Positions 36,814-45,098 of a stretch of 64,000 nt of DNA are shown here, one piece after another. This DNA comes from Pseudogulbenkiania sp. MAI-1 (GTDB lineage: Bacteria > Pseudomonadota > Gammaproteobacteria > Burkholderiales > Chromobacteriaceae). Location: NCBI RefSeq assembly GCF_000527175.1, contig NZ_AZUR01000001.1:655011-719010 (forward strand). The letters are read 5' to 3'. Made by a program: the position numbers and the translations under genes. The notes beneath the pieces were generated by a model that made no database searches, was not told where the DNA came from, and was given only the letters and a program-made list of their open reading frames with translations. Numbering within the stretch: position 1 is the stretch's first letter; each line of letters opens with the position of its first letter.

Positions 36814-37272
36814 TCAGGGGGCGTCCGATGCCAGCGGGCGCGGCCGGCGGTGCAGTCGGATGATGGCCTCGCCGGTCGGTTCGGCCACGGCGGAGGCCAG
36901 CGTGAACTGGTTGAGCGCCTCGAAGAAGGCGGTGAGCCCGACGTCGAGTGCGGACTTGAGCTGGCAGCCGCTGCGCAGCGCACAGGGCGGTTCGGCGCAG
37001 TCGATCAGATCGCTCATGCCCTCCAGCGTGCGGATGACGTCGCCCAGCCGGTAGTGATCGGCCGGGCGCGCCAAGGCCAGCCCGCCGCCCTTGCCGCGGG
37101 TGGTGACCAGCCAGCCCTGCTGCGCCATGAAGTGCACCACCTTGACCAGGTGGTGGCGCGACACGGCGAAACGCTCGGCGATTTCCGGTATGGTCACCGG
37201 GGTGCCGCGCTCGCGGTGGGTCAGGTACATCAATACCCGGAGGCCGAGGTCGGTAAAGCGGGTCAACTGCAT
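36814..37272 (-). CDS. nsrR: Rrf2-family nitric oxide sensor NsrR
   Basis: This 152-residue repressor has a winged helix (TIPEIAERFAVSRHHLVKVV) and three cluster cysteines at C92, C97 and C103 (DCAEPPCALRSGCQLK), the spacing found in E. coli NsrR. The N-terminal MQLTRFTDLGLRVLMYL is the NsrR type. It follows the flavohemoglobin gene on the same strand by 57 bases. NsrR-like operators lie upstream of hmp, so it should repress hmp, and itself if co-transcribed, until NO disrupts the cluster. Confidence 0.92.
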   Translation of the reverse strand: MQLTRFTDLGLRVLMYLTHRERGTPVTIPEIAERFAVSRHHLVKVVHFMAQQGWLVTTRGKGGGLALARPADHYRLGDVIRTLEGMSDLIDCAEPPCALRSGCQLKSALDVGLTAFFEALNQFTLASAVAEPTGEAIIRLHRRPRPLASDAP

Positions 37273-37329
37273 GATCGGTTCTGTCTGGCGTGATGCGGGC
37301 AGGATACCCCTCCCGCCCGCGCTTCACAA

Positions 37330-38547
37330 TCAGCCGGCCACGGTGTGCGAGCCGAACACTTCGTAATGGATGCGTCCGGCCTCGACCCCCTCGCCCAGCA
37401 GCCAGTCGCGCTGCGCCAGCATGAAGGGCAGCGGACCGCACAGGTAGTAGTCGGCCTCCGGCAGCAGTACCTGGTCGCGGACGGCGGACAGATCGACGCG
37501 GCCCTGCAGGTCGTAGTCCTCGCCCTGCTTGTCGCCGGCCTTCACTTCCTCATAGAACACCACCTTGCTGACGTTGTCGCATTCGGCGGCGATCTGGCGG
37601 ACGTGGCGCTTCATGGCGTGTACCGCGCCGTTGCGGCAGCCATGGACGAAGGCGATGCGGCGCGGGCTGCCGCTCAGCACCAGGTGGTTGAGCATGGAAA
37701 TCATCGGCGTCAGGCCGACGCCGCCGCTGACCAGCACCACCGGGGTGTCGCGCTCCTCGTGCAGGAAGAAGTCGCCACACGGCGGGGCCAGTTCCAGCTG
37801 GTCGCCCTCGTGCACGGTGTCGTGCAGCAGGTTGGAAACGCGGCCGGCCGGGGTGGTTCCGTTGCCGGCTTCGCGCTTGACCGAAATGCGCAGGTAGTCG
37901 CGGCCCGGCGCATCCGACAGGCTGTACTGGCGCGGCTGTTGCACGCCCCATTCCTCCACGAAGCGCTTGACGGTGATGTACTGGCCGGGGCGGAAGCCGG
38001 GCACCGCGCCCTTGTCGGAGGGATAAAGATAGAACGAGGTGATCTCGTCGCTTTCCTTGACCTTGCGTCCGACCGTGAAGCTGCGCTGGCCCGACCAGCC
38101 GCCACGGCTCAGCGTGGTGTCGGTGTAGATCTGCTGCTCGGCGTCGATGAGCAGGTCGGCCAGTTGGCCATAGGCCAGCTTCCACGCCTCGATCAGCTCG
38201 TCGCTCGCGGCCTCGCCCAGCACCTCGCGGATCGACGACAGCAGGTGATGGCCGACGATGGGGTAGTGCTCGGCGCGGATGCCCACGCTGACGTGCTTGT
38301 GGGCGATGCGCGCCAGCACCGGGGCCAGCACCGAAGGATCGTCGATGTGCTCGGCGTAGCCCAGCACCGCGAGCGCCAGTGCCTGCTGCTGTTGGCCGGC
38401 GTCCTGCTTGGCCTGGTTGAAGATGTGCTTCAGCTCGGGGTTGTGGCTGAACATGCGGCGGTAGAAATGGCTGGTGAGGGCGACGCCGTGTTCGCGCAGA
38501 ACCGGGACGGTGGCTTTGACGAGTTCGCGATGCTGGCTGCTGAGCAT
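37330..38547 (-). CDS. hmp: Flavohemoprotein (nitric oxide dioxygenase) Hmp
   Basis: This 405-residue enzyme oxidises NO to nitrate using NAD(P)H, FAD and heme. It has an N-terminal globin domain (1–140; proximal-His segment HKHVSVGIRAEHYPIVG), an FAD-binding ferredoxin-reductase domain with RQYSLSDAPG, and an NAD domain with VSGGVGLTPMISM. The ATG at 38547 (MLSSQHREL), preceded by AAAGGA, is used; the open frame extends further but across an operator. Two NsrR-like sites lie just upstream. Confidence 0.95.
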   Translation of the reverse strand: MLSSQHRELVKATVPVLREHGVALTSHFYRRMFSHNPELKHIFNQAKQDAGQQQQALALAVLGYAEHIDDPSVLAPVLARIAHKHVSVGIRAEHYPIVGHHLLSSIREVLGEAASDELIEAWKLAYGQLADLLIDAEQQIYTDTTLSRGGWSGQRSFTVGRKVKESDEITSFYLYPSDKGAVPGFRPGQYITVKRFVEEWGVQQPRQYSLSDAPGRDYLRISVKREAGNGTTPAGRVSNLLHDTVHEGDQLELAPPCGDFFLHEERDTPVVLVSGGVGLTPMISMLNHLVLSGSPRRIAFVHGCRNGAVHAMKRHVRQIAAECDNVSKVVFYEEVKAGDKQGEDYDLQGRVDLSAVRDQVLLPEADYYLCGPLPFMLAQRDWLLGEGVEAGRIHYEVFGSHTVAG

Positions 38548-38560
38548 GTGTGGTCCTTTG

Positions 38561-38583
38561 AAGTTGTTTAAAAAATACATCTT
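38561..38583 (-). promoter_or_regulatory. NsrR-like operator adjacent to hmp
   Basis: This 23-bp site has one perfect half (AAATACATCTT) and a weaker other half (AAGTTGTTTAA), compared with the proteobacterial NsrR consensus of two inverted AAGATGCATTT-type halves. It lies 13 bases upstream of the hmp start codon. Confidence 0.7.
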
Positions 38584-38633
38584 ATTGATCGCTGGTATAT
38601 CAGCGCTTGCTGATGCTGGACGTGTTGCGTTTA

Positions 38634-38656
38634 AAGATGTATCAATAGTACATGTT
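38634..38656 (+). promoter_or_regulatory. NsrR-like operator upstream of the small membrane protein gene
   Basis: AAGATGTATCA-A-TAGTACATGTT is a good fit to the 11-1-11 inverted NsrR site. It is 55 bases upstream of the gene at 38712 and 86 bases upstream of hmp, so it could act on either. Confidence 0.7.
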
Positions 38657-38711
38657 TAAATCCGGTGCTGTCACCTGCCGCGTGCCGCACCGTGTCGGAA
38701 AGGTGTGAATC

Positions 38712-38924
38712 ATGCGACAGAGAATCGAACGTGCCGCCGTCCTCGTCATGCTGGTGTCCCTGCTGGTGTTCGGGCTGGGGGTTTATGCCGCGTACTTCCG
38801 CGAACAGGACGTCGCCATGCCGCTCCTGATCGCGGCGCACCTGTCGCTGACGATCGCGGCCGGCTTGTTTAAGGTGGGGGCGGTGGTGCTGATGGCCTGC
38901 CGCAAGGCGCGGCTGGCGCTGTGA
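38712..38924 (+). CDS. Small two-helix membrane protein, possibly NO-responsive
   Basis: This 70-residue protein has two predicted membrane helices (VLVMLVSLLVFGLGVYAAYF near 10–29 and LLIAAHLSLTIAAGLFKVGAVV near 38–59) and a basic C-terminus. I do not recognise the family with confidence. AAGG lies 8 bases before the ATG. It is divergent from hmp, and the spacer has two NsrR-like operators, so a role in NO stress or respiratory adaptation is inferred. Codon usage and the clear ribosome-binding site favour a real gene. Confidence 0.75.
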   Translation: MRQRIERAAVLVMLVSLLVFGLGVYAAYFREQDVAMPLLIAAHLSLTIAAGLFKVGAVVLMACRKARLAL

Positions 38925-38963
38925 GAGGGCGGCCGACGTGGCGTCGGTCCGCCTGTGGAGGTA

Positions 38964-39803
38964 TTACTGGCGCGCGGTGCGCACGTTCTCCGGCGCCGGC
39001 TCGCCGCTGTTGCTGCGGAAGGGGTTGATGTCGAGCCCGCCGCGCCGGGTGTAGCGCGCGTACACCGTCAGTGCCGTCGGTTTGCAGGCACGCAGCACGT
39101 CGACGAAGATGCGCTCCACGCACTGCTCGTGGAACTCGTTGTGCTGGCGGAAGCCGATCAGGTAGCGCAGCAGGCTCTCACGCTCGATCTTCGGCCCGGT
39201 ATAGCGGATCTGCACGCTGCCCCAGTCGGGCTGGCCGGTGACCAGGCAGTTCGACTTCAGTAGGTTGGAGCACAGCGTCTCGCTGACGACCTCTGCCGGA
39301 TCGGCCGTGAGGCGAGCCGGGTCGGGATGGTAGTCGCTGACCTCGATGTCGAGATCGTCGATGTACTCGCCGGCGAGTTCGCGCACCTGCTCGCGGGCGA
39401 AATCCTGCGGGCTCAGCAGGGAGACGGTCACCGCACCGCCGGCGGCGCGCGACAGGTCGAGCGCGAGCTGCGCCTGCAACTGCTCGGGGCTGTCGAGCCG
39501 GGTCTGGTTGTAGCTGTTCAGATACAGCTTGAACGATTTGGACTCGATCAGGTTCGGCGTGTCGGCCGGAATGCGGAAAGTGGCGATGGCCACCTGCGGC
39601 TTGCCGCGGGCGTTGAGCCACGACAGCTCGTAGCCGGTCCACAGGTCGACGCCGGCAAACGGCAGTGCCGAACCGTCCACGCCGATCTCGTCGCGCTTCT
39701 GCTGGCGCGGGATAGGGAACAAGAGCTCCGGCGCGTAGTGGTCCTGATACTGCACCGCCTTGCCGAGTGGCGACTGTTCCGGCGTCATCGTGTTGTTCGT
39801 CAT
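38964..39803 (-). CDS. queF: NADPH-dependent 7-cyano-7-deazaguanine reductase QueF (long form)
   Basis: This 279-residue enzyme reduces preQ0 to preQ1 in queuosine biosynthesis. The catalytic cysteine is C186 in KSNCLVTGQPDWGS, with the conserved Asp at 193; the substrate-binding ESKSFKLYLNSYNQTR lies in the N-terminal half. Length and order show the fused two-domain form seen in E. coli. The start at 39803 (MTNNTMTPEQ) follows GAGGAAAG. It is 28 bases downstream of murJ on the same strand. Confidence 0.95.
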   Translation of the reverse strand: MTNNTMTPEQSPLGKAVQYQDHYAPELLFPIPRQQKRDEIGVDGSALPFAGVDLWTGYELSWLNARGKPQVAIATFRIPADTPNLIESKSFKLYLNSYNQTRLDSPEQLQAQLALDLSRAAGGAVTVSLLSPQDFAREQVRELAGEYIDDLDIEVSDYHPDPARLTADPAEVVSETLCSNLLKSNCLVTGQPDWGSVQIRYTGPKIERESLLRYLIGFRQHNEFHEQCVERIFVDVLRACKPTALTVYARYTRRGGLDINPFRSNSGEPAPENVRTARQ

Positions 39804-39831
39804 GATGTCGATCTTTCCTCGGTCGGCCCGT

Positions 39832-41364
39832 TCAATGCTCGCGCCGCATGAAGTCCCGCGGACGGAAGCCCTGCAGGAAGAGTAGGACGAAATATGCCGC
39901 CGCTCCCGCTGCGATGATGGCCGACAGCCAGGCGGCGCGCTGCCAGGCGTGGCCATGCCAGTCGATCGGCAGCCACAGCGCCGCCATTAGCAGCGCCGCC
40001 ATGCCCCCTACCGCCACGGCAAGCCGCAACAGAAAGGAGCGCCAGCCCGGCTGTGGCTGGTAGATGCCGTGTTTCAGCAGCAGGTAGAGCAACAGCCCGG
40101 CGTTGAGGCAGGCGCCCAGCCCGATCGACAGCGCGAGCCCCGCGTGTTTGAGCGGGAAGACGAAGGCCAGGTTCATCAACTGCGTCATGAGCAAGGTGAC
40201 GATGGCGATCTTCACCGGCGTCTTGATGTTCTGCCGGGCGTAGAAACCCGGCGCCAGCACCTTCACCAGGATCAGCCCCAGCAGGCCGACGGCGTAGGCG
40301 ATCAGCGCGCGCTGCGTCATCAGCGCGTCGAGCGCAGAGAATTTGCCGTACATGAACAAGGTGGCGATCAGGGGCTGCGACAGCACCGCCAGACCCACCG
40401 TGGCCGGCACCGCCAACAACAGCGACAGGCGGATGCCCCAGTCCAGCAATTTGGAAAAATCCTCGGACGAGTTGTTGGCAGCGTGTTTCGACAACGACGG
40501 CAGCAGGATGGTGCCGAGCGCCACCCCCAGCACCCCGGTGGGGAATTCCATCAGGCGGTCGGCGTAGTACATCCACGACACGCTGCCCGAGGTCAGGAAC
40601 GAGGCGAAAATGGTGTTGATCACCAGCGAGATCTGCGCGATCGACACGCCGAAGATCGCCGGACCCATCTGGCGGATGATGCGCCACACCGCCGCGTCCC
40701 TGAACGCCAGGCGCGGCCACGGCAGCATGCCCACCTGCTTCAGGTAGGGCAGCTGGTAGACGAGCTGCAGGATGCCGCCGATGAACACCGCCCATGCCAG
40801 CACCAGCACCGGCGGGTGGAAGTAGGGTGCTAGCAGCAGCGAGCACAGGATGAACGAAATGTTGAGGAAGGTCGGCGTGAACGCCGGCACCGAGAAGCGG
40901 TTCCAGGTGTTGAGCACGCTGCCCGCCAGCGACGACAGCGAGATGAACAGAATATAAGGGAAGGTGATGCGCAGCAGATCGACGGTCAGCTCGAACTTGC
41001 CGGCGTCGTCGGCGAAACCGGGGGCGGAAATCCAGATGATCCACGGCGCGGCCAGCATGCCCAGCGCCGTCACCACGAGCAGGGCGAGCGTCAGCATGCC
41101 GGAGACGGCGGCGAGAAACTGGCGCGTTTCCTCGTCCCCGCGCTGCTGCTTGTACTCCGCCAGCACCGGCACGAAAGCCTGCGAGAACGCCCCCTCGGCG
41201 AACACCCGGCGCAGCAGGTTGGGCAGCTTGAAGGCCACGAAGAAGGCATCGGTGGCGAGCCCGGCACCGAACACGCGGGCGATGATGGCGTCGCGGACGA
41301 AACCCAGCACGCGCGACACCATGGTCATGCTGCTGACGGTGGCAAGAGCCTTGAGCAGGTTCAT
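39832..41364 (-). CDS. murJ: Lipid II flippase MurJ
   Basis: This 510-residue inner-membrane protein with about 14 helices moves lipid II across the membrane for peptidoglycan synthesis. The N-terminal LLKALATVSSMTMVSRVLGFVRD and FKLPNLLRRVFAEGAFSQAF are typical MurJ/MviN segments. It is divergent from rpsT, a common proteobacterial arrangement, and continues into queF. Confidence 0.95.
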   Translation of the reverse strand: MNLLKALATVSSMTMVSRVLGFVRDAIIARVFGAGLATDAFFVAFKLPNLLRRVFAEGAFSQAFVPVLAEYKQQRGDEETRQFLAAVSGMLTLALLVVTALGMLAAPWIIWISAPGFADDAGKFELTVDLLRITFPYILFISLSSLAGSVLNTWNRFSVPAFTPTFLNISFILCSLLLAPYFHPPVLVLAWAVFIGGILQLVYQLPYLKQVGMLPWPRLAFRDAAVWRIIRQMGPAIFGVSIAQISLVINTIFASFLTSGSVSWMYYADRLMEFPTGVLGVALGTILLPSLSKHAANNSSEDFSKLLDWGIRLSLLLAVPATVGLAVLSQPLIATLFMYGKFSALDALMTQRALIAYAVGLLGLILVKVLAPGFYARQNIKTPVKIAIVTLLMTQLMNLAFVFPLKHAGLALSIGLGACLNAGLLLYLLLKHGIYQPQPGWRSFLLRLAVAVGGMAALLMAALWLPIDWHGHAWQRAAWLSAIIAAGAAAYFVLLFLQGFRPRDFMRREH

Positions 41365-41425
41365 TGGGCGGAAAAACCGGTCTGGGGATTGGCAAGCCGG
41401 CTAGTTTACGCGGTACGCATTGCTG

Positions 41426-41454
41426 TTGCAAAACCGGAGTATAGGGCTTAGAAT
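41426..41454 (+). promoter_or_regulatory. Sigma-70 promoter of rpsT
   Basis: TTGCAA and TAGAAT are separated by 17 bases. The ATG of rpsT is 37 bases downstream of the -10 box. Confidence 0.72.
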
Positions 41455-41491
41455 CGCGGGTTTCAGATTCCGCTCATCAGGAGAAAGTTTC

Positions 41492-41758
41492 ATGGCTAAT
41501 AGCGCACAAGCTCGCAAGCGTGCACGCCAGGCTCTCAAGCAGCGCGCGCATAACGCCAGCCTGCGTACTGCGTTCCGTACCGCAGTGAAGAAAGTGATCA
41601 AGGCTGTTGAAGCCGGTGACAAGGCTGCCGCCAAAGACGTGTTCCAGGCTTCCGTTAAAGTGATCGACCGCATTGCCGACAAGGGCGTGTTCCACAAGAA
41701 CAAGGCTGCTCGTCACAAGAGCCGTCTGTCCGCCCAGATCAAGGCCATGGCTGCCTGA
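41492..41758 (+). CDS. rpsT: 30S ribosomal protein S20
   Basis: This 88-residue Lys/Ala-rich protein binds 16S rRNA in the small subunit. MANSAQARKRARQALKQRAHN is the standard S20 N-terminus. The ribosome-binding site AGGAGA precedes ATG 41492. It is flanked by a clear promoter and a strong terminator, so it is a single-gene unit. Confidence 0.97.
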   Translation: MANSAQARKRARQALKQRAHNASLRTAFRTAVKKVIKAVEAGDKAAAKDVFQASVKVIDRIADKGVFHKNKAARHKSRLSAQIKAMAA

Positions 41759-41784
41759 TCCGTCCGACAGGACCGCGAATATGC

Positions 41785-41811
41785 AAAGGCCCCGCAGCAG
41801 CGGGGCCTTTT
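41785..41811 (+). terminator. Rho-independent terminator of rpsT
   Basis: An 11-bp AAAGGCCCCGC / GCGGGGCCTTT stem with a 4-base loop is followed by TTTTGC. It starts 27 bases past the stop. Confidence 0.92.
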
Positions 41812-41864
41812 GCTTTTCCGGAACCGTCGGCGCCAGCTGCGGGTCATATCCTCTTTTTTTGCCG

Positions 41865-42980
41865 ATGACGCCCATGCTTTTTTCGCGCTGTCTGCTGGGC
41901 CTGCCGCTGATGCTGCCGCTGTTGTGCTCGGCCGAGACCGCCGCCGAGACCGCCGACGCCGCGCTCGGCCGTTGCGCCAAGCTGGCACAAGCCCAGGCGC
42001 GGCTGGCCTGCTTCGATGCGGCGGCGGCAGCCCTGCATCCCGCCGTGCCTGTGACAAGCGCCAGCGAGGCTGCCGTCCCCGCACCGGCCGAGGCGGCCGC
42101 CGAAACCCCGGCGGCGGCTGCAGCAGAGCCGGTTGCAGGCCCGGCGCCGCAGGAAACGGCCGCCGAGGCGCTGCCCACGCATACCTCGCTGGCCCAGTTG
42201 TGGGACCTCGACGACGACAGCCCGCGCGGTGTCTTCATGCTGCGCGGCCACCGTCCGTCGTACTTCCTGCCCGGCTGGCACCAGGCCCATCCCAACTATG
42301 CCCCGTCTTCGCCGACCCAGGGCGCCGCCACCCAGGACCTGCGGCATACCGAAGCCAAGTTCCAGCTCTCGTTCAAGAGCAAGATCTGGCAGAACATGCT
42401 GGGCACACCGGCCGACCTGTGGTTCGGCTACACCCAGCAATCGCACTGGCAGCTCTACAACAAGCACCAGTCCTCGCCGTTCCGCGAAACCGACTACGAA
42501 CCCGAGATCATGGCCAGCGTGCCGGTCGACTGGTCGTGGCTGGGCTGGCGGGTGCGCTTGCTGGGCACCGGCTTCGTGCACCAGTCCAACGGCCAGAGCG
42601 ACCCGCTGTCGCGTAGCTGGAACCGGGTGTACGGCATGGTCGGCGTGGAGCGCGGTCCGCTGACGTTGACGGCCCGATTGTGGCAGCGCCTGCCGGAGAC
42701 GGAAGGAAGCGACGACAACCCGGACATCACCGACTACTACGGCCACGGCGACCTGCAGGCGCTGTACCGTTGGAACAACCACACCCTGGGCACGCTGGTG
42801 CGCTACAACCCCTCGACCGGCAAGGGGGCGCTGCAGCTGGGCTGGACCTTCCCGCTCTCGGGCCGGCTGCGTGGTTACCTGCAGTACTTCGACGGCTACG
42901 GCGAAAGCCTGATCGACTACAACCACCGCAACCAGGGCATCGGTTTCGGCCTGCTGCTCAACGACTGGACGCAGAACTGA
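41865..42980 (+). CDS. pldA: Outer-membrane phospholipase A (PldA/OMPLA)
   Basis: This 371-residue outer-membrane beta-barrel enzyme hydrolyses phospholipids that reach the outer leaflet. The catalytic set H239, S241 and N253 (GFVHQSNGQSD, then SWNRVYG) keeps the H-x-S and S–N spacings of E. coli OMPLA. A signal peptide covers the first ~22 residues, followed by a Cys-containing RCAKLAQAQARLACFD and an Ala/Pro/Glu-rich linker of about 50 residues before the barrel. ATG 41865 is chosen; ATG 41874 is equally possible. The ribosome-binding site is weak. Confidence 0.9.
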   Translation: MTPMLFSRCLLGLPLMLPLLCSAETAAETADAALGRCAKLAQAQARLACFDAAAAALHPAVPVTSASEAAVPAPAEAAAETPAAAAAEPVAGPAPQETAAEALPTHTSLAQLWDLDDDSPRGVFMLRGHRPSYFLPGWHQAHPNYAPSSPTQGAATQDLRHTEAKFQLSFKSKIWQNMLGTPADLWFGYTQQSHWQLYNKHQSSPFRETDYEPEIMASVPVDWSWLGWRVRLLGTGFVHQSNGQSDPLSRSWNRVYGMVGVERGPLTLTARLWQRLPETEGSDDNPDITDYYGHGDLQALYRWNNHTLGTLVRYNPSTGKGALQLGWTFPLSGRLRGYLQYFDGYGESLIDYNHRNQGIGFGLLLNDWTQN

Positions 42981-42998
42981 GGACGAAGCGGCGGGGGC

Positions 42999-44153
42999 TC
43001 AGCCGAGGAGGGCGGCCGCGCTTTTCAGCATCTCGCCTTCCTCGTCGGTGGGAATCATCCAGGCGCTGCGCGGGCTCGCCAGCGTGGTCAGGCGGCGGGC
43101 GTGCGCCAGGTTGGCCGGCAGGTCCAGCTCGAAACCGAGCCAGGACAACTGCTTGAGCACGCGGCCTCGGATCTCCGGCGAGCGCTCGCCGATGCCGGCG
43201 GTGAAGATCACCGCGTCCAGCCCCTTCATCGACGCTGCCAGCGCGCCGATCTCCCTCACCACCCGGTAGCAGAACAGCTCGACCGCCTCGCGCGCCGCCG
43301 GCTCATGGCTGGCGAGCAACTCACGCATATCGGCCGACAGCCCCGACACCCCCAGCAGGCCCGAGTTCTTGTACAGCTCGCGCCGCACCTCGGCCACGCC
43401 CATGCCCTCGTGCTCCATCCAGTACAGCAGCACCTCCGGGTCGAGCGCGCCGGGGCGGGTGCCCATCATCAGCCCGTCCACGGCGGAAAACCCCATGCTG
43501 CTGGCGACGCTGCGCCCCTGCACCATGGCGCAGGCGCTGGCGCCGCTGCCCAGGTGGCACACCACCACCTTGCCCTCGGCGAGGCCGAGCTCCGGCAGGC
43601 GGCGCGCGATGGCGGCGTAGGACAGGCCGTGAAAGCCGTAACGCCGCACCCCTTCCTCGTGCCAGTGGCGGGCGATGCCGAAGCGGGTGGCCACCTCCGG
43701 CTGGCTCACGTGGAAGGCGGTGTCGAAGCAGGCGATCTGTGTCAGCCGCTCGTCCAGCGCGGTGAAGGCGTCGATCACCGCCAGGCTCACCGGCTGGTGC
43801 AGCGGGGCCAGCGGGATGAATTCGTCCAGCTCGGCGCGTACCGGCGGCGTCAGCCGTACCGGCTCGCTGAAGCGGCGGCCGCCGTGCACCACGCGGTGCA
43901 GCACCGCCGAGACCGCCAACTGGCGGTCGGCCAGCGCGTTGATCACCGCCGCCACCGCCATGTCGCGGCGGCTGTCGCTCAGCTCCTGCTCCAGGAGCGG
44001 CGCCCCTTTGCCGTCGGCGAGCGAGAGCCGGCTGCCGGCCTGGCCGAAGCCGTCGACCAGCCCCTTGACCTGCAGGGCATGGCTCTCCGCCGCGTAGGCG
44101 CGGAACTTCAGCGTGGCCGAGCCGGCGTTGATGGCGAGAATCACCTTTTTCAT
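42999..44153 (-). CDS. ackA: Acetate kinase
   Basis: This 384-residue enzyme interconverts acetyl phosphate and acetate with ADP/ATP. Family motifs are INAGSATLKF at the N-terminus, HRVVHGGRRF, RRYGFHGLSY and the C-terminal DAVIFTAGIGERSPEIR. Length is slightly short of the usual ~400. The start overlaps the phosphotransacylase stop (ATGA). With the upstream gene it forms an acyl-CoA to acyl phosphate to acid pathway yielding ATP; a propionate or butyrate preference cannot be excluded. Confidence 0.92.
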   Translation of the reverse strand: MKKVILAINAGSATLKFRAYAAESHALQVKGLVDGFGQAGSRLSLADGKGAPLLEQELSDSRRDMAVAAVINALADRQLAVSAVLHRVVHGGRRFSEPVRLTPPVRAELDEFIPLAPLHQPVSLAVIDAFTALDERLTQIACFDTAFHVSQPEVATRFGIARHWHEEGVRRYGFHGLSYAAIARRLPELGLAEGKVVVCHLGSGASACAMVQGRSVASSMGFSAVDGLMMGTRPGALDPEVLLYWMEHEGMGVAEVRRELYKNSGLLGVSGLSADMRELLASHEPAAREAVELFCYRVVREIGALAASMKGLDAVIFTAGIGERSPEIRGRVLKQLSWLGFELDLPANLAHARRLTTLASPRSAWMIPTDEEGEMLKSAAALLG

Positions 44154-45085
44154 GTCAGCGGCTCCCGCCGCGGCTTGCCGTGCGCCAGCAGGCTCGCCAC
44201 CGCGGTCGAGGCCAGCCTGCCGTCGGAATCGTCGGCGCGGCTGGTGAGCACGATGGGCACGCGCGCCCCCATCACGATGCCGGCCGAGGCGGCGGCGGCG
44301 AGGTAGGACAGCTGCTTGGCCAGCATGTTGCCGGACTCCAGGTCGGGCACCAGCAGGATGTCCGGGTCGCCGGCCACCGGCGAGACGATGCCCTTGGTCT
44401 TGGCCGCCTCGCTCGAGATGGCGTTGTCGAAGGCCAGTGGGCCGTCCAGGATGGCGCCGGTGATCTGGCCGCGGTCAGCCATCTTGCACAGCGCCGCGGC
44501 GTCGATGGTGGAGCGTAGCTCGGGGTTGATGGTCTCCACCGCCGACAGGATCGCCACCTTGGGCCGGGCGATGCCCAGCGCGTGGCACAGGTCGATGGCG
44601 TTCTGGCAGATGTCGCGCTTGGCGGTGAGGTCCGGTTCGATGTTGATCGCCGCGTCGGTGATGAACAGGTAGCGCGGGTAGCTCTCCACCTTCATGATGA
44701 ACACGTGGCTGATGCGGCGCTCGGTACGGATGCCGCCGCTGCGCGCGGTGACCTCGCTCATGAACTCGTCGGTGTGCAGGCTGCCCTTCATCAGGATGTC
44801 GGCGTAGCCGTCGCGCACCAGTGCCACCGCCTGCTCGGCGGCGGCGTGGCTGTGCGGCACGTCGATGGTCTCGAAGCGGCTGAGGTCGATGGCCAGCTCC
44901 TCGGCCAGCTTCTTCAGCTTGGCCTGCGGAGCGACCAGGATGGGCCGGGCGATGCCGTGCTCGGCGCTTTCCACCGCGCCCAGCAGTGCCTCGCGGCTGC
45001 AGGGGTGGGCCACCGCCATCGGCAGCGGCCCGAGTAGTTCGGCCTGTTGCAGGATGTCGGCGAAGGCTTGATCGTCATGTGTCAT
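44150..45085 (-). CDS. Phosphate acetyl/butyryltransferase family protein
   Basis: This 311-residue enzyme belongs to the short PTA/PTB phosphotransacylase family. It lacks the long N-terminal part of E. coli Pta. Motifs include VRDGYADILMKGSLHTDEFM near 90 and the C-terminal VPDLESGNMLAKQLSYLAAA. It should convert an acyl-CoA and phosphate into an acyl phosphate for the kinase that follows. Relatives are often labelled bifunctional enoyl-CoA hydratase/phosphate acetyltransferase, but no hydratase domain is present here. It lies 13 bases after fabI. Confidence 0.88.
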   Translation of the reverse strand: MTHDDQAFADILQQAELLGPLPMAVAHPCSREALLGAVESAEHGIARPILVAPQAKLKKLAEELAIDLSRFETIDVPHSHAAAEQAVALVRDGYADILMKGSLHTDEFMSEVTARSGGIRTERRISHVFIMKVESYPRYLFITDAAINIEPDLTAKRDICQNAIDLCHALGIARPKVAILSAVETINPELRSTIDAAALCKMADRGQITGAILDGPLAFDNAISSEAAKTKGIVSPVAGDPDILLVPDLESGNMLAKQLSYLAAAASAGIVMGARVPIVLTSRADDSDGRLASTAVASLLAHGKPRREPLT

Positions 45086-45098
45086 GCTTGGTGTCCCC

